64,000 nt of DNA from Apteryx mantelli (taxonomy: Eukaryota; Chordata; Aves; Apterygiformes; Apterygidae). The stretch covers positions 142,098,288 through 142,162,287 of the forward strand of contig NC_089978.1 of NCBI RefSeq assembly GCF_036417845.1, read 5' to 3'. Positions 42,639 to 56,000 of the stretch are shown here, piece after piece (position 1 is the first letter of the stretch; the number at the start of each line of letters is the position of its first letter). The notes beneath the pieces were generated by a model that did not search any database, was not told the origin of the DNA, and worked only from the letters and a program-made list of their open reading frames with translations. A program made the translations under genes and the position numbers.

Positions 42639-45600
42639 AACATTTTGGATATTACATTTTGTGTTTCAACAAAGTGTAGAAACATTATTTTAATGAACTA
42701 ATTTAGTGATTTTGAACATTCATCTTGCTGTATACATACCGAAGAAAATCAGACCTTGCTGGTCAGCTGGTAAATATAACTATTCCTTATTCATAAAATT
42801 GTGGGCATATTCCAGGCAATGTACTTCGAATGTAAATCATAGAAGGTAGATCACAGAGTAAATTGCCAGGTTTCCCCCCCACACACACAGTAAATGATGG
42901 ACTGTGTTGATTTCTTAAGTGTTTTCAACTCAAGAGTTAACTGCATGGTAAAAATCATACAGTCCCTTAAAGTAGCTTCCTGATTTCCAGATTTTTTTCA
43001 TCTTACAATTTTGTCACATATCGATATATTTGTGTTTTTTAATGTAGAATAGTCTTTGCTATGCAGTTGATTTCTCTGGAGCATTATGACTGATGCGTGT
43101 GTTCCACACCGGCAGTGGCACAGAGCAACAACGTCGGGCAGGTCTTTAACACCTCCTGCTTCAGAAGCGGGGAATGAAGGAAGGCACCTACCGACGCGGT
43201 GCGAGGCGCGGGCTGCTGCTGTTAGCACAGGCGCAGAGCGCCGCCTGCTGCCGCGGCCGTTGGGCGGCCGTTAGGGCTGGCGGCCGTTACGGCTCGCGCC
43301 TGACTGACTTGGCGGCTGCCTCCCCGTCTCCCTCACAGCAGGCTCGAAACACAGCCTGCCCTCACAGGCTTAGCCGTCCGGTGTCGAACAGCATTTTCCG
43401 GCCCTACTGCATTTTAGGAAATGGAAATTTGGGTATTACTCCTAAATTTTCTGGTCAGAATGGTTTTTGTGACTTAATGTACACGGCTTTATCCACAGTT
43501 GTTGAAGAAAGCTATAGGGGCAGGTTAATTGATGGATTTTTTTTTTACCCTGAAAGGCATAAAAGCCCATTACCAGAGTATACACTAATGCGAATAAACG
43601 TTTTGATTCCTGTATCATTTTAACAACCTTTCTTACCTGGCAGCTCATGAAACCAAATGCAAGTCGGTAAAGCCGAATGGTTTAACTCCTGACATTTGAA
43701 GCAGCCATGTCTACAGTGCAACTGCTCATCTTCCCCATCACTATTCTTGTATTAACCTTGTTTCTGCTCCATTTATTCAGAAATTTCTCTGTGACGAATG
43801 ACCAGTGGCAAATATTTTTGCTATTGCTCGTGCTTTGTTTTTATTTCATTTTAACAGTTTCAGGCCTCGAGTGCAACGAAGAGCCTTTCCTCAATGCAGG
43901 CTACATAAGATGTGCCACTTGTTTTGGTGAGCCACATATTAACTAGGGCTCCCATTTATCCATGTCCTCCCTGCACGTCCCATGCTTTCCTGCACTCCCA
44001 GCACACACCACAGAAAGGTTCTCACACATGCCACATTTGCACTAGTAATTCTTCATGGTCTTGTATAGTTTTCACTCCTTCCCCCAAGTATGCGAACTTC
44101 TAGCTAAGGTTCAAATAAAGCCTCAAATAAAAGATTTGTTTGCAGTTCCAAAATTTTCTCACTCATTCCTTCCAACAAATACAAAAATCAATAGATGAAA
44201 GATCCTGAGAGAATAGCCTAGAACATACGAAGCACACAACCCAAAAGCGGCTGTACCTACTGCTGAAAACATAAAGGCCTGCCCATATAGCAGATGCAAA
44301 TTTTATGAGCCAAGGAAGATTAATCAATAAACTTCATAAGGAAGACTGGAGGTGGCTGCATCATTCAGGGAAAGAGAGACTCTGCACAGCCTCTTTGTCC
44401 AAGTAAGCCCATAGTCCCATATAGGAAATAGTGTGTTGAGGAAAAAGAAAAAAACATAAAGGAGACCACAAAGCAAACACATCATAAACAATCCCTAGCG
44501 AAAGAGTGAACTCTCCAACAGGGATCAAACAGGACAGGAGAAAGAAGAGCAAAACCTGTTATATTGTACTGCTGCAGTTTTCCTCTGGGGAACCCCAGAG
44601 TGCAAAACCATTGGTAACCGGGACACCAGCACAATATTTTTTGAATGCTGTCAAATACCTCAGAGATGGCAACCCACCTGTAGATTTGTCCATACTAACT
44701 TGGTCTCTTTAAAATAGACTGATAGAAATAAAGGTCCCTGCATTTCTCCAGAAATGTGGGGAAACTTCTGGTGGTCTGACATTATGGTTCTTCACAGATT
44801 TCTAGAAAACTGGGCTGTCTTATCCACCCAGTGTGAGTCTGCAGCACAGTCTTCTCCAATTTGCCCCTGCTTATCTTCCACATCTAACAAGGCCACTCTC
44901 GATGTGGTCCCACAGAAAACTTTCTTCACTCTTTGCCTGAATATTCATATGACTTGTGAGCATCACACAAAAGCTGAGTATGGCAACCTGTGAGGTGTAA
45001 TTCCAGAGCAATAACGGAGTTATACTGAACACATAAGAGTGCTATTAAATATTTTCCAGGCCATTTTTTTGGAAAGGTCTAAAGCAAGACAGTTTGTGAG
45101 GAAAGGCAGTATCTTTTTTAAGACCAAAGATCCAGTTTCAAAAAAAAGATGGACAAATTTGGGGGTACAAGCCTTTCTGCAGGTCTTAAAGTCTCCTGGG
45201 GTTAAGTGGCATAACTTTTGTTTTTCCTTCTGGCTCATTCTACATTGGGAAGGTTTTATAACTTCCTTGCTCAAAACTTAGAACTTGTCTAGAAGTGGGA
45301 CTATTACTGCTAATAGATAACTACAGTATCCCTGGTTTAAAAAAAAAGAAAAAAAGATTTCTTAGCACTGCCTCATTACAGAACAGGGTTTGCTTATACT
45401 AATGGTGCATTGCATCTATATAGGTGGTTTAGACTAGCTTGTATTTTCCAAACCATTCAACTAGCCTGAAAAGTAAGTTTAACCAAATCCAGTTTTATGT
45501 GTCAGTTAAAAAAGTGGTTAGAAATCTGAGGCTAACTTAAATTCAGACTGCTTTTATGGTGACCTTACCATCCCTTCTGTATGCTGGCCTCTTTCCAGAA

Positions 45601-46399
45601 GCTCTATTCTATGGCAAGCAAATTGCTAACAAAAAAATAGAAAAACAATCTGTCACAGTTCATATAAAAATTCAATGAGTATGCCTTTGCTTCTGTAAGT
45701 ACAGATAGAATATATAATAAATAGAATAAGAACCCTTAATAACTCTCTTGGAGAAGTCTTTAGCCAGTTTTAAACTTGCAGCTGTAACCCTCTCCTCTCT
45801 AGAGATGCCTGGAGATCATTCAAGCACTCCAGTCATGCCTAATTCTGTAAAGTTTCCTACATCCAGACTGGTTGGGGAATAACATTTTATTGGCTGTTTA
45901 GATGAACTGTTACCTGATTTGTTTCTGTTAGTCTTCACGTAGGACTTTAGGAGCTCTGGAAGTGAAGAACTTTTTCATGAATAATTATGATTTGTTCAAC
46001 TTTGAGTTCACACTGAATATTACGTCAGCCTGTTTTCTATTTTGGGATGTAGGTGAGGCTGCGTAGCCCAACTTCAACCATTACAGCCAAAGGATAAAGA
46101 GGTGCTGTCCTGAGATTTCAGTTCATGTTTCAGCATCTGCTCATTCCTTGTTGAAATCTGGTGACCAGCAACTTTTTATCTGCAGCAGCTGCAACTAATT
46201 TCAGACAAAACAGTGACCTTCTCACTAGCAGGGTCTCATGTGTCTAAAGACAAAAGCTCCTTTCACATCCTAGAATATAACTTGCAACTTTTTATTATTA
46301 AAGAATCTCTTGACTTCAGTCGGTATCAGTTGGATCCTCTCTGGCAGGACCACTAAGTATAGCCATGATTTGCAGTCTTCTCCGATCTAGATGCTCTCT
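42639..46399. other. Intergenic, CR1 to second CpG island
   Basis: Contains the small CpG-rich patch at 43170-43340 listed separately. The remaining sequence is AT-rich with no recognisable exon. Open frames such as those near 43174-43623 and 45039-45281 show no family resemblance. Confidence 0.55.
43170..43340. promoter_or_regulatory. Small CpG-rich patch, possible promoter
   Basis: About 170 bp dense in CpG within AT-rich surroundings, with three close copies of a GGCGGCCGTT-type motif between about 43252 and 43292. It could be a promoter of a noncoding transcript or an alternative upstream promoter of CDPF1, but no coding exon or splice donor is convincing beside it. Confidence 0.4.
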
Positions 46400-46419
46400 T
46401 TCAATTACTAGTGCCACTT

Positions 46420-47050
46420 GCAATACGAAGGCGCTGCTGCGCCCCGGGCCTGGACCACGGCGACCTCCGGCGCCCGGGACCCCCCCGGTGCCCCCACCGT
46501 GGCTCCCGGCGCGCTGCCCGGGCCGGCCCATCAGCGCCGCCCCGCGGCACGGCGGTATCTGCCCGGGCGGCCGCCGGCGCCAACTGCCGCGCCCAACGGT
46601 CGGGCCGCGCGCCTGCGCGGCCTCCCTCCTCTCGCGCTTAGTTCCCGTTGCTGTTCTGCAAAACCCTCGCGTTTATCGCCGAGCAGCGTCGAGATTTTAC
46701 CCCGAAAGGGCCACGCACAGCCGCGAGTCCCCAGAGCGTAAGGCGCCGGGCGCTCCGCCGAGCCGCGCTGGCCCTTTAAGGAGGAGCAGGGCTGGGCCGG
46801 GGCGTCATAGCGTCAGCGCGGGAAAGCAGGAAGCGGCGCGGTGGGTCTGCGCCGGTGACGGGGGTTGGTTCGGGGGGGGGGCGGACGGGAGGCTCCGGGC
46901 GCCGCCGCCGCCCGCCTGTGCTTACAGCGGCTCTCTCCGGGACTGGGGGTTGTGTCTGACCGAGAGCCCTCACCGGGGAGAGCCGGAGTAGCGGGGCTGG
47001 GGCCGGGCCGGCTGGAGTTGTGCCTGCCTTTGGCAGCCAGGAGCTGAGCT
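46420..47050. promoter_or_regulatory. CpG island, candidate CDPF1 promoter
   Basis: About 600 bp of very CpG-rich sequence with a GCGCCTGCGCGG element near 46609-46620 (close to an NRF1 site) and CGTCA half-sites near 46803-46815. CDPF1 coding begins at 57784 just after a splice acceptor, so its 5' UTR exon must lie upstream. This island is the nearest CpG-rich stretch on that side. The link is an inference; I cannot fix the donor site. A minus-strand open frame at 46316-46531 overlaps its left edge. Confidence 0.5.
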
Positions 47051-50000
47051 ACCCGGAGGCAGTTACTGCTAACAGTATGCCGGGATGAATCTTTATCTTG
47101 TGCAGACAGCGTGTCTGGGGTTTGAAGAAAGTGTTTCCTTTCTCCTCCCCAGGCTGGAGGCCTTTCTGGAAGACTGGTGGCTGTACGTCTACCTTAGGAG
47201 GCTCGCTGACCGTTCAAAACGCTGTTGCAGAGGCAGAGCACGGGGCCTCTCCATTGCAGAAGACAGCAGGTAGACAGAGCCTTGCTGCAGAGGTGGGAGA
47301 GCAGATTCAAACCCCGGCTTGGCTTGAGATGGGCTTCAAATATGCACTTCCTACCTCCAGAGTGCCCAAATCACTAGACCATAAGTTACACTGAGCAGAG
47401 GGGCCTTCCTCTTCAAACTGCAGAAAGAATTGTGAGAGGAGTGTGGGTGAAGAGAGGGAGCACAAGCCTGACAGTAGCTGGCTGACCAGGACACTTATTT
47501 AACAGAGGAGACACCCTCTGTGTCTGAACCTGGAGCCAAATCTTGATTCTGATCATTTTCTTCTATGCAATGGTTTTATATTAAAATATAAAGCATATAC
47601 TTTCTTTAAAAGAATATAGTGACCACAGACTGCTTTTTTTAAAGGCACTTGGCTGAGTTGAGGTCGGAGCTCTAGGATGTAGCCTCAAAGGGGTTTGTGC
47701 AGAGGATCCCAGGGAAGCTCAGAGGCATACAAGAGCATTATGCAACAACACTTTTGGACAAGTGCAAAGGTGGAGCTTTAAGGACCCGAGGAAATTTAGG
47801 GGAAGCCCTCAGGTCCTGTGAAGTTTAGATGTTCCCAGTAAGGGGTTGCACCTGTACAAGGCTTTTCAGGATCACAGCTTTGTACTTGGACAACCTTAGA
47901 GCCATGGAAACAATGAGGTGTTCAGTTCCCCTTTGAAACGATGAGAGTAGGGATTTTGTAAAATGCATGGGAGACGAAGTACCATAGTTTCTTTCTGGAT
48001 CTGCTGTGAGAACCCCCATAAATCGATGCTAGGAAATGGTCAGACCGCTTAAGGAGAGAGCTTAGTCATGTGACTTTCCCTCAGATTTAATCCAGACTTG
48101 TTCACTAACCTATTACTTGTCTGTAAGGCACTAGGGCTGGTAGGAAAGTCTCTATAAACATACTGCAAATCGCCATCAAAATGAAGTTAATTGTGTCGTG
48201 GGAACGGTGGACTGAATCCCTTGAGCTGTCTTCCGTGTGCAGGCCTCTGTGAGTCAAAGAACTGGATTTCTGTACTGGTACTTAGTTATTCCCGTACTCA
48301 AAGGTTTGTGCACTGGTTAAGCTTTTTCAGTTAGGATTTTTTCCCCCGTTGCAATTTAACCAATACACCCATTTGGAGGGAGTCAGTAGCGCTGTAAAGA
48401 TACTATATGCTGATTTATTTCCCTTAATTGATATAGCTTGTAAGTTGTACTGATTTGAACCTCTGCTTTAACTATATCCATACAATTCAAATAGAGTATG
48501 TTTTTTGTATAGACAAAATTTAAGTCCTTCATGCTTCATGTTTTCCTCATGCCTTAGTTTCCCAGGTGAAGGGAAAAGTTGTTCAGGCAAACTGAACTGG
48601 TGTAACTGGTATAACAAGAGCATTACTTACATCTTGCCTACAAATATTAGAACAGTAGAGAATTCCCTGAAAGTTTTGTTCTGTGCACACACGCGGCAAC
48701 CTGGGGTTGTTTGGAGGTGTTCTGTTGAATAAGATTTTGATTTGATAATGTAGAAGATTTGGATTCCATTGTTAACCTCACTGGGAATGGCAATTTGCTT
48801 CCCCAGGCTTGCTGAGACACTAAACTTCCTAGCTTGTACATTAGCCTTACACTGCCCTGTTTACTAAGGCAGAGCTTTTACTGGCACAAAAAACAACAAA
48901 CAAGGCCAAAAAAATAGCTGCCAAACCTCCAGTAGATAAGTAGAGACCTGAGATGTGGATTAAAAACTAATCAGCCATATGATTGCTGTGTTTGATTTTA
49001 TTTCTCTAGGTCAGGGTAAAGCAAGGGAGGGTCAGCTTGTTGTTATGTTCTGTTTCTCAGTGCCTGGCAAAAAGAGCACTTTTTACCTGATCTTTCTGTT
49101 TTCCTTTTCACCGGCCTGCTAACATGTAAATATGCTGTCTCCTATAAGGTCTGCTTCTAACTATACCATAATAATTTTCCACTAGGCCCCCTACCCCCAT
49201 CTGCTCACTTATTTTGTCATAATTTTCCTAACATAAGCTAAGTCAATGTGTTACTAATTAATCACGTTTAGATGCATACATATATACAAAAAGGAAACAT
49301 GCATTTAAACCTGTAACATAAACATTACAGTGTTCTTGAGCTTTATCCATCTGTAGCTGTATCTAGTATTTCTACCAACTGCCAACTCTTAACATAAACA
49401 TATGGCATATAAACTTTCTATCAAGTTCAGTCAAAATTCCTATCAACTTTGCTACTTACTTAGCTCTACTCTGTAGTCCATGCTCTTCACTTGGACCTTA
49501 GTGTAATCTTAGACCAATCTATCCTTGCTTAACAGACAGAGAATTGAAGCTAAAGGAAAGTTACTTAAGTATCTGTGATTCTTTGAGGATGCTGATAATT
49601 CTTGCTGGATTTCGAGTCTCCTGGGAGACAAGCCAGAGCTGCAAAGATTTTGCATGTCTGCCCTCCTAGCATATGACCCAGTAGGAGTGTCCAGCTGTGC
49701 AGTTATAGTGAATTCTAGGATCCACTCATCTCTCTCTGTGATGAAATGTCACATGTAAAAAATCCTGCTTTCCTCCTTTTTTTTTTTTTTAAACCTGTGA
49801 TGAATGGAGCTGTAAATTTGTCCAAAAAACTTACGGAGGAGGAGAACGTAAACACACATGCTCTGCAGAACAGGCTGTGCAGACTACAGAGCATGCACAA
49901 AAGTTCAGCAGCCTATGGTTCAGGATGTCTCCCCCTGTTTAAGAACAAGTGCAATTGCCCTGTTTAGTTTAGAAAACTATGGAAATGGTTGTTTGAGTCT

Positions 50001-53000
50001 GCCTGATACCTATTTGATGAGAGTGTTGAAAGGAGCAAAGTCAGTCTTAGTTCCTGCACGTTTTTTAGGCTAAGTAATTCAAGTAATGATTGGGGAGCCA
50101 AGTCTTTCTGAGAGGAACAGACCAATCAGAAAATATGCCAGAAATTCACACCATTAGTGCATGGTTGAATTCATGTCATTTGCATTGCTATATGATTAAA
50201 AAATGAATTTACCATACACATAAGTCACAAAGTCTGGAAGCCACTAGTCCACGTCTGAAGATTAATTTCCACTGTAACCTGTAATCAAAGGAAAAAAAAA
50301 AAAACAACCTCAAAGTTGGGGGGGTGGTTACCTATTTGTAAGTTCTTGTGCCAAAACTCCCACTGAGTGTGCTGGAAAAGAAAACTTTCTGACGGTTGAT
50401 TGGGAGTGGGCTTCTTGGCTTCATCAAACATACTGGGAGTATCCATCTCTTCAGTTTTCCTCATTGCTTGCTGCTCACAATAGCTGAGACAACAAAACTT
50501 GGCAAACCAAGTGCCTTCAAGGGGAAAGGGACAGTGCCTGTAAGAAGGTGTGTGGGGCTACATGCATGAGAAAGTTACGTATGTAGTAGATAGAGGACTT
50601 TATTTTGTGTTCTCAGGCATTTTGAACCTGACGCTCTTTACCCCATACCCTACCGGGTAGTTTTGTGTTTTCTTTTCCTTTTTAAAGGTTTTGCTTTACT
50701 CTGCTATGTCGTCCTCAACTTGAGCTCAGTCCTAACAAGCTGAGAGCATCAGTCACGTTTTACTGAAAAGAATTCACTTCCCCCGGTATGTTAATGCTGA
50801 ACTTCTTGGTGGTCATAGAGGAGAGTGGGCACTGGCTGTCACAGCAATGACATTGTAACACACAACCCCAAGTAGGGGTGATGGGTATTTTCTTACAGGT
50901 GCAAATTTGCTTACTGTAGGGAGGTAAATCACTGAAGCTATATTTACTGCTTTCAGGATTAGGTTAACTGGCAGTGTCTTATTTCCCAATACACTGTTAC
51001 CCTCTCCTTGTGTGTTTTCACAAAATCCTGCTGTTCCTAATTTTAGACTATGTTGGAAAGTGTTGCACTAAGTTTAGATTGTGCTTAACCATGCTGGTAC
51101 TTTTCACTGGTATGTGTGCAGCCCTCCATAATTTTTCTTAAAGGACAACTTAAAGGGAACCGTCATCCCTTATGTATTAATAGAGTCTTACCATCCTGTT
51201 CTTCACCTGCTATGGATATTAATCCAACAAAGCCATAATAGGGAGTTATAGTTTGAAGGGGAGCCAAAATCAATTCAGGACAGGAGGTAACCTATGGCCA
51301 TAGCATGCTTATTTATTGTGGCTGTGTCAGAAGGGAGATCCAATGAAATCAAACCTCAGGTTTGCTATACCCCGTATAGGCAAGGAATAGTTATAACCCA
51401 GAACTGATAAAATTTCAATGCTTGGATCTCCTGTGTTGCCTTCTCTGCACTGTGTCCCTATAACTGTGCTGTGAAAAGAGGGACAAACTTGCCTTGCCTT
51501 CCTTTAATTTTTGAGCCATTTTACATACAGAATATTAGAATGGCATCATGGATAATGATGTGATAAGCTCTGTGCTCTGCTTAGGAAAATCTTTTGGAAG
51601 TGAAGAAAGGAGAGAGAGGAGTTGAGCGGAAAAACAGATATGACTATGCATAGATGTGGGGTTTTTTGTTTGTTTGTTTGTTTTTTTTTTGGTGGAGGGG
51701 AGGAGAAACTAATGATACTGTGATTCTCCCGCCTCTGTTAGTATTGTTTTGAATAATACTTGTTCTGTCATGCAACAAAGAGGTCTACCATTCACCATGC
51801 CTCTGCAACCAGACATAAGTATGGCTTATCTATGCATGCTTGGCAACTTACTTTTATTTTATCCTATAATTCATTCTTATTGTGGTGATCCACTTAGTTG
51901 TGTTTTTACAACTGAGTCCCTCTTCACAACTTCAGCTGAGTCGCTGAAACAAGAATTCCTAGCAGCTACTGGCAGAAATACAGCCAGTCACCATGGCTGT
52001 GCAGCCCTGATGTGTCCACTAGGGGGCAGTGGTATATGCCAGTTAATCAGTGCCTTGTTGCAGCATTCCTGTGTGAAGCTGTTAAATTCTCACCTAATTT
52101 GAGATTCTTCTGTATTAAATGCTGTCTAATTCAGAGCTGGCTGCCTGCCGTATTCAAGTAAAGAGTACTTGGGCTAGATTTTTTTTTTTTGTGTAAGTGT
52201 TGATTTCTCAGCTTTTAAAAATCATATATCGTATGAAGAAATGCTTTGTTGAGATTCATCTTGTGTTCATAAAGCCTTTTTACCCGAGGAATGGTTTTGA
52301 TTTGCTCATATATATTATTCCTCTCCTTCTTCTGACACACCTCTGTTCAAACATTCTCTATGACTGTTCAGAAAAAATGCTTGCTTTCACATCTGAAATG
52401 GCCTTCAGGGCTAGCTGCATGGACTAGCCCCTAGGAGGACTGTTTATCCTATTGCCATGGGGCATCCTAAGTCCCACACAAGCAGCAATGAAGAAGCAGG
52501 GCTTAGGCCTGCTACATGATCCCTACCTAGAGGGAAGCTGTACACTACAGGGATCTCAGTTCCTTCAGAGCAGACAGAGCATAGCAATACCAGCAATATC
52601 CCCTTGGCCCTAAGGGAGAAGTTGCTGTAGCAAGTGTAAGGTTCAATTCAGTCAAGTGATCTTTTGGGGAGGTAATGGGCGTCAAGTTCCAAGGGGCTGC
52701 ACTTAGTGAACTTGCGTTCCCAGGCTAATTATTTACCCTGAACCCAAGGTAGGTCAGCTCAAAGGAAGAGCAGGGAGGCAGCCAACAAGTGACCTAAACA
52801 TACCTTCAGGGCAATAGCATGAAGGAACTGGAGGGAGAGAGTTGTTCGCCTAGGGATTAACTAGCAAGTAAGAAGGTTCTGCTGTTTCATCACCTGAGCA
52901 ATTAGGCAACAGATCAGTTTTCTAAAGGAGGTGAGTGCATTCCTGGTGCTGAAGTGTATTTAAACTTATACCACACCAAACACTGCAGAATAACTTGGCT

Positions 53001-56000
53001 ATGAACTCAGTGGCTCCTAGCAGTCTAGTAGAGAGTGTGTCCCACAGAGAATCAAGCTGAGAATATTTTAATAGGTTATCACCATCATCACTGGATAGTG
53101 CCGGAAGAACTTGGCAGGAAAAAGAAACAAGGCTTTAATTTGATAGGATTAAAGGTGTGTCAATGCTGGGCTTATCTGTCACCCTTTCAAATCAAAGTCT
53201 ATGTTGTTTATAAGCAGTTTCTTGCATTGTTTCTCTAGTTTATCGGTGACTCAGAAATACATGAGTCTCCTGCAGAGAATTAAGAGGGGCTTAAACTATG
53301 CATTGTAAAGACCTGTGCTAATAAGGTTTGAGGCAAAGAAAATGAGATTACTTATCTGTGCCACTACTTTGCCACTGACTCTGACAATTTAATGGTGATT
53401 TATTATTTCTGGCATGCCCTCTGGGCCTGTTAGCAGAGTGCTCCAAGCAGAACTGCCATGAAGTTTTTAGGAGTCCCTGGAGAACTGCACTGAGAGCCAT
53501 TTCCCCCCCATCTGTATCATATATCAGCCACAGCATGGAGAAACACTGTTATACCACTGCTATCTAAGTTGCTCCTTCCTTTTACTATAATTATTTACAT
53601 AGTACTGCATTCAAATCTTTGTGCTTTACCCTTCACCATGCCACATGGGCCAACCTCACACATGTCCTGCAGTATTCTGGACTTGACTTGGCAGGTTTCT
53701 GCTGAGTGCGCTAGTTCAGGGTTTGATTCGTAATCAAGCATGTGTGGGTAGCTGTGTTCTTTTCAGAAGTGCTATGTATGCGCTCAAAGTAAGTATGTGT
53801 TTAAGTACCTTGTGGCTTAGAGCCAAAATGCCAAATGCTTTGGCAGAATTCAGTTCTAAACAAGCTGTTCTTAAAGACTTCTTCATTACATCCAAGACAG
53901 CCAGATATCTGACATGTTTCTGGGGCATGGTACTTCTTCAAAAATTCCCAAAGAAAAGAAAAACCCAGCAATAGCACTGGTGATGATTTGAGTCACTTGA
54001 GATCAGAAAGTTGCCTGCCTTGGTTGTAAAGCGATGAGTCTTGTAAGCTTTTTTTCCTCCTCAAGAGAGCCATCATCCCATAGCTGGTATGCTAGAGAGA
54101 AACTGGTTCTCATTCATTCTTCATATGTTTGCTTGGAAGGGAGGCAGATAGCTTGTCAGAGTCATAATATCAGGCATTTTGCTAAGGTTGGGTATAGGGC
54201 CGAACCAATGAGTTTACTTAGTGATAAACCAGAGTGTCTGTCTTGACTGTGTTTTTGCCCCCAAACTGCTTCTGCACGTTAGTTGTCTGACATAAAAATA
54301 CAGGTTTTTTTTAATTACAAAGAGTGAAAGTACTAAAAGCTTTGTGAGAGTGCATCTTAGCACTTGTGTCTGCTTCATGGTTTAGACTGAAGGTGTGAAG
54401 CACTTGCACATAAATTAAAAACCTTATTAAATCTACCATTAAATTTTTTTCTTCAGAAGGAAAATGTCTATATTTTGTTATATAGCAAACTTTATTTCTG
54501 AATGGGAGCATTCACACAGAAATCTGTATGTGCATTAAATTCACACCTTGAGTTAGTGACCTTAACTTTCCCAAGTGTTGCTGTGTAGACAAGCTCTCAG
54601 GACAAATGCTGTTCCAGTGAACTGAAACTTGGTGCAGCTGATGCCCATGACCTGTAGCTTGGAGTAAAATGGAAAGCATCATAAATTCATCTGTGCCTTG
54701 CAGGCAGGGTCATATGCTTTTCAACTGGCATGGCCAAAAATCTGTTTGTACATAGATATCATTCCTTCCCAGTGGTAGTCACTGAACAGATTCTGTTCTA
54801 CATGCCAACAGTCTATAAGAGCAGGTGTTTCTATATCTAACGTACTTCAGTTTTGAACCCGGGGCTGTTCTCTCGACTTGGAATCAGGACACATTCATTC
54901 CAAAGTCTATGATTCCCGCTGCCGTAAATACTCTTTTGTTGTTGTTGTTCTTAATTTTTTGGTTTGTTTTAAAGAAAAGATCACCATGACAGCCTTCTGT
55001 ATTTAATTAAAGTGATCTTCCATACTCTACCTCTGCAGGCTTAACTATTTTCCCTTTTTAAAAAAAATCAATCACCAAAAATTGCACACACTGCTCTGAA
55101 CTGAGTCTCATTCAGACAGGTGGGTGTCTTGGTATTGGTACTGACTACCTACAGAAAAGGTAACTTTGGATATGTTTGGGAGATTTCTCTGATAACCCTA
55201 AAATTTAGGGTTCAAAAAGCGGACTTCTCAGTTCAGTTTGTATATACTTTGAAGAATCCCAGTTTTAATGTACAAGGAAAAATACATAGCATATACATGC
55301 CTTATGTCTAACTGAAAAATCTGAAAGCACTTTAATTAATTAAAGTCTCTCAGCATTCCTATGAGGTAAGTAAAATACATAATATCCAAGGTTTACATCA
55401 CTCTCCAAAAAACATAGTTGCCTAAGGTATTTGAGGGTTGAATGTATTTATTAAAGCAGTACCCAGGCACATTAGTGTTAGATTTGGAGAGCTCCCTGTA
55501 CTACTGAAATACTGAAATGACAGTGGAAAGGGGGGGTGGGAGTGAGGGAATTAGTTTGACAGGATAAGGGAGACTATTTGCAAAATTACGTTTCAGGATT
55601 TAACAGGCTGAGGCTTTATGAGCTGAAGGTCCATTATGAAACCTCTGTAACCTCTGAGGATCTTGGGGCTCCCTGTTCTTCTGGAATATTAGATAACAAG
55701 TAGTCACAGCTCTGCTTCACCATGCCCCTAATTCACCTTAGCAGCATATGTCTCTAAGGATTCAATTTCACCACCTAGGGTGAGCAGAAATAGCAGCTTA
55801 CTGTCACTGAAAGGGGGAAAATACAGGTCCCTCATCTCAGCCTTCCCCTTCTCCTGGCTGTGAAGTTTTGCCTCTCACCTTGGGCTCGCATTAGCAGTTG
55901 CTGGATCCCTCCACAAGCCAGTTTAACTTACTAAAACAACAGAAAAAAAGACAGTGGAAGAAAAAAGAAAAGTTAGGTAGTTCTATTTTTTTTGACTATA

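Noticed and set aside
46365-46991. Plus-strand open frame of 208 codons through the CpG island
   Set aside because: It is Pro/Arg/Ala-rich, as any frame in such GC-rich sequence would be, and has no domain or splice support.
51749-52102. Plus-strand open frame of 117 codons
   Set aside because: No similarity to known families and no exon signals; it lies in a long probable intron.
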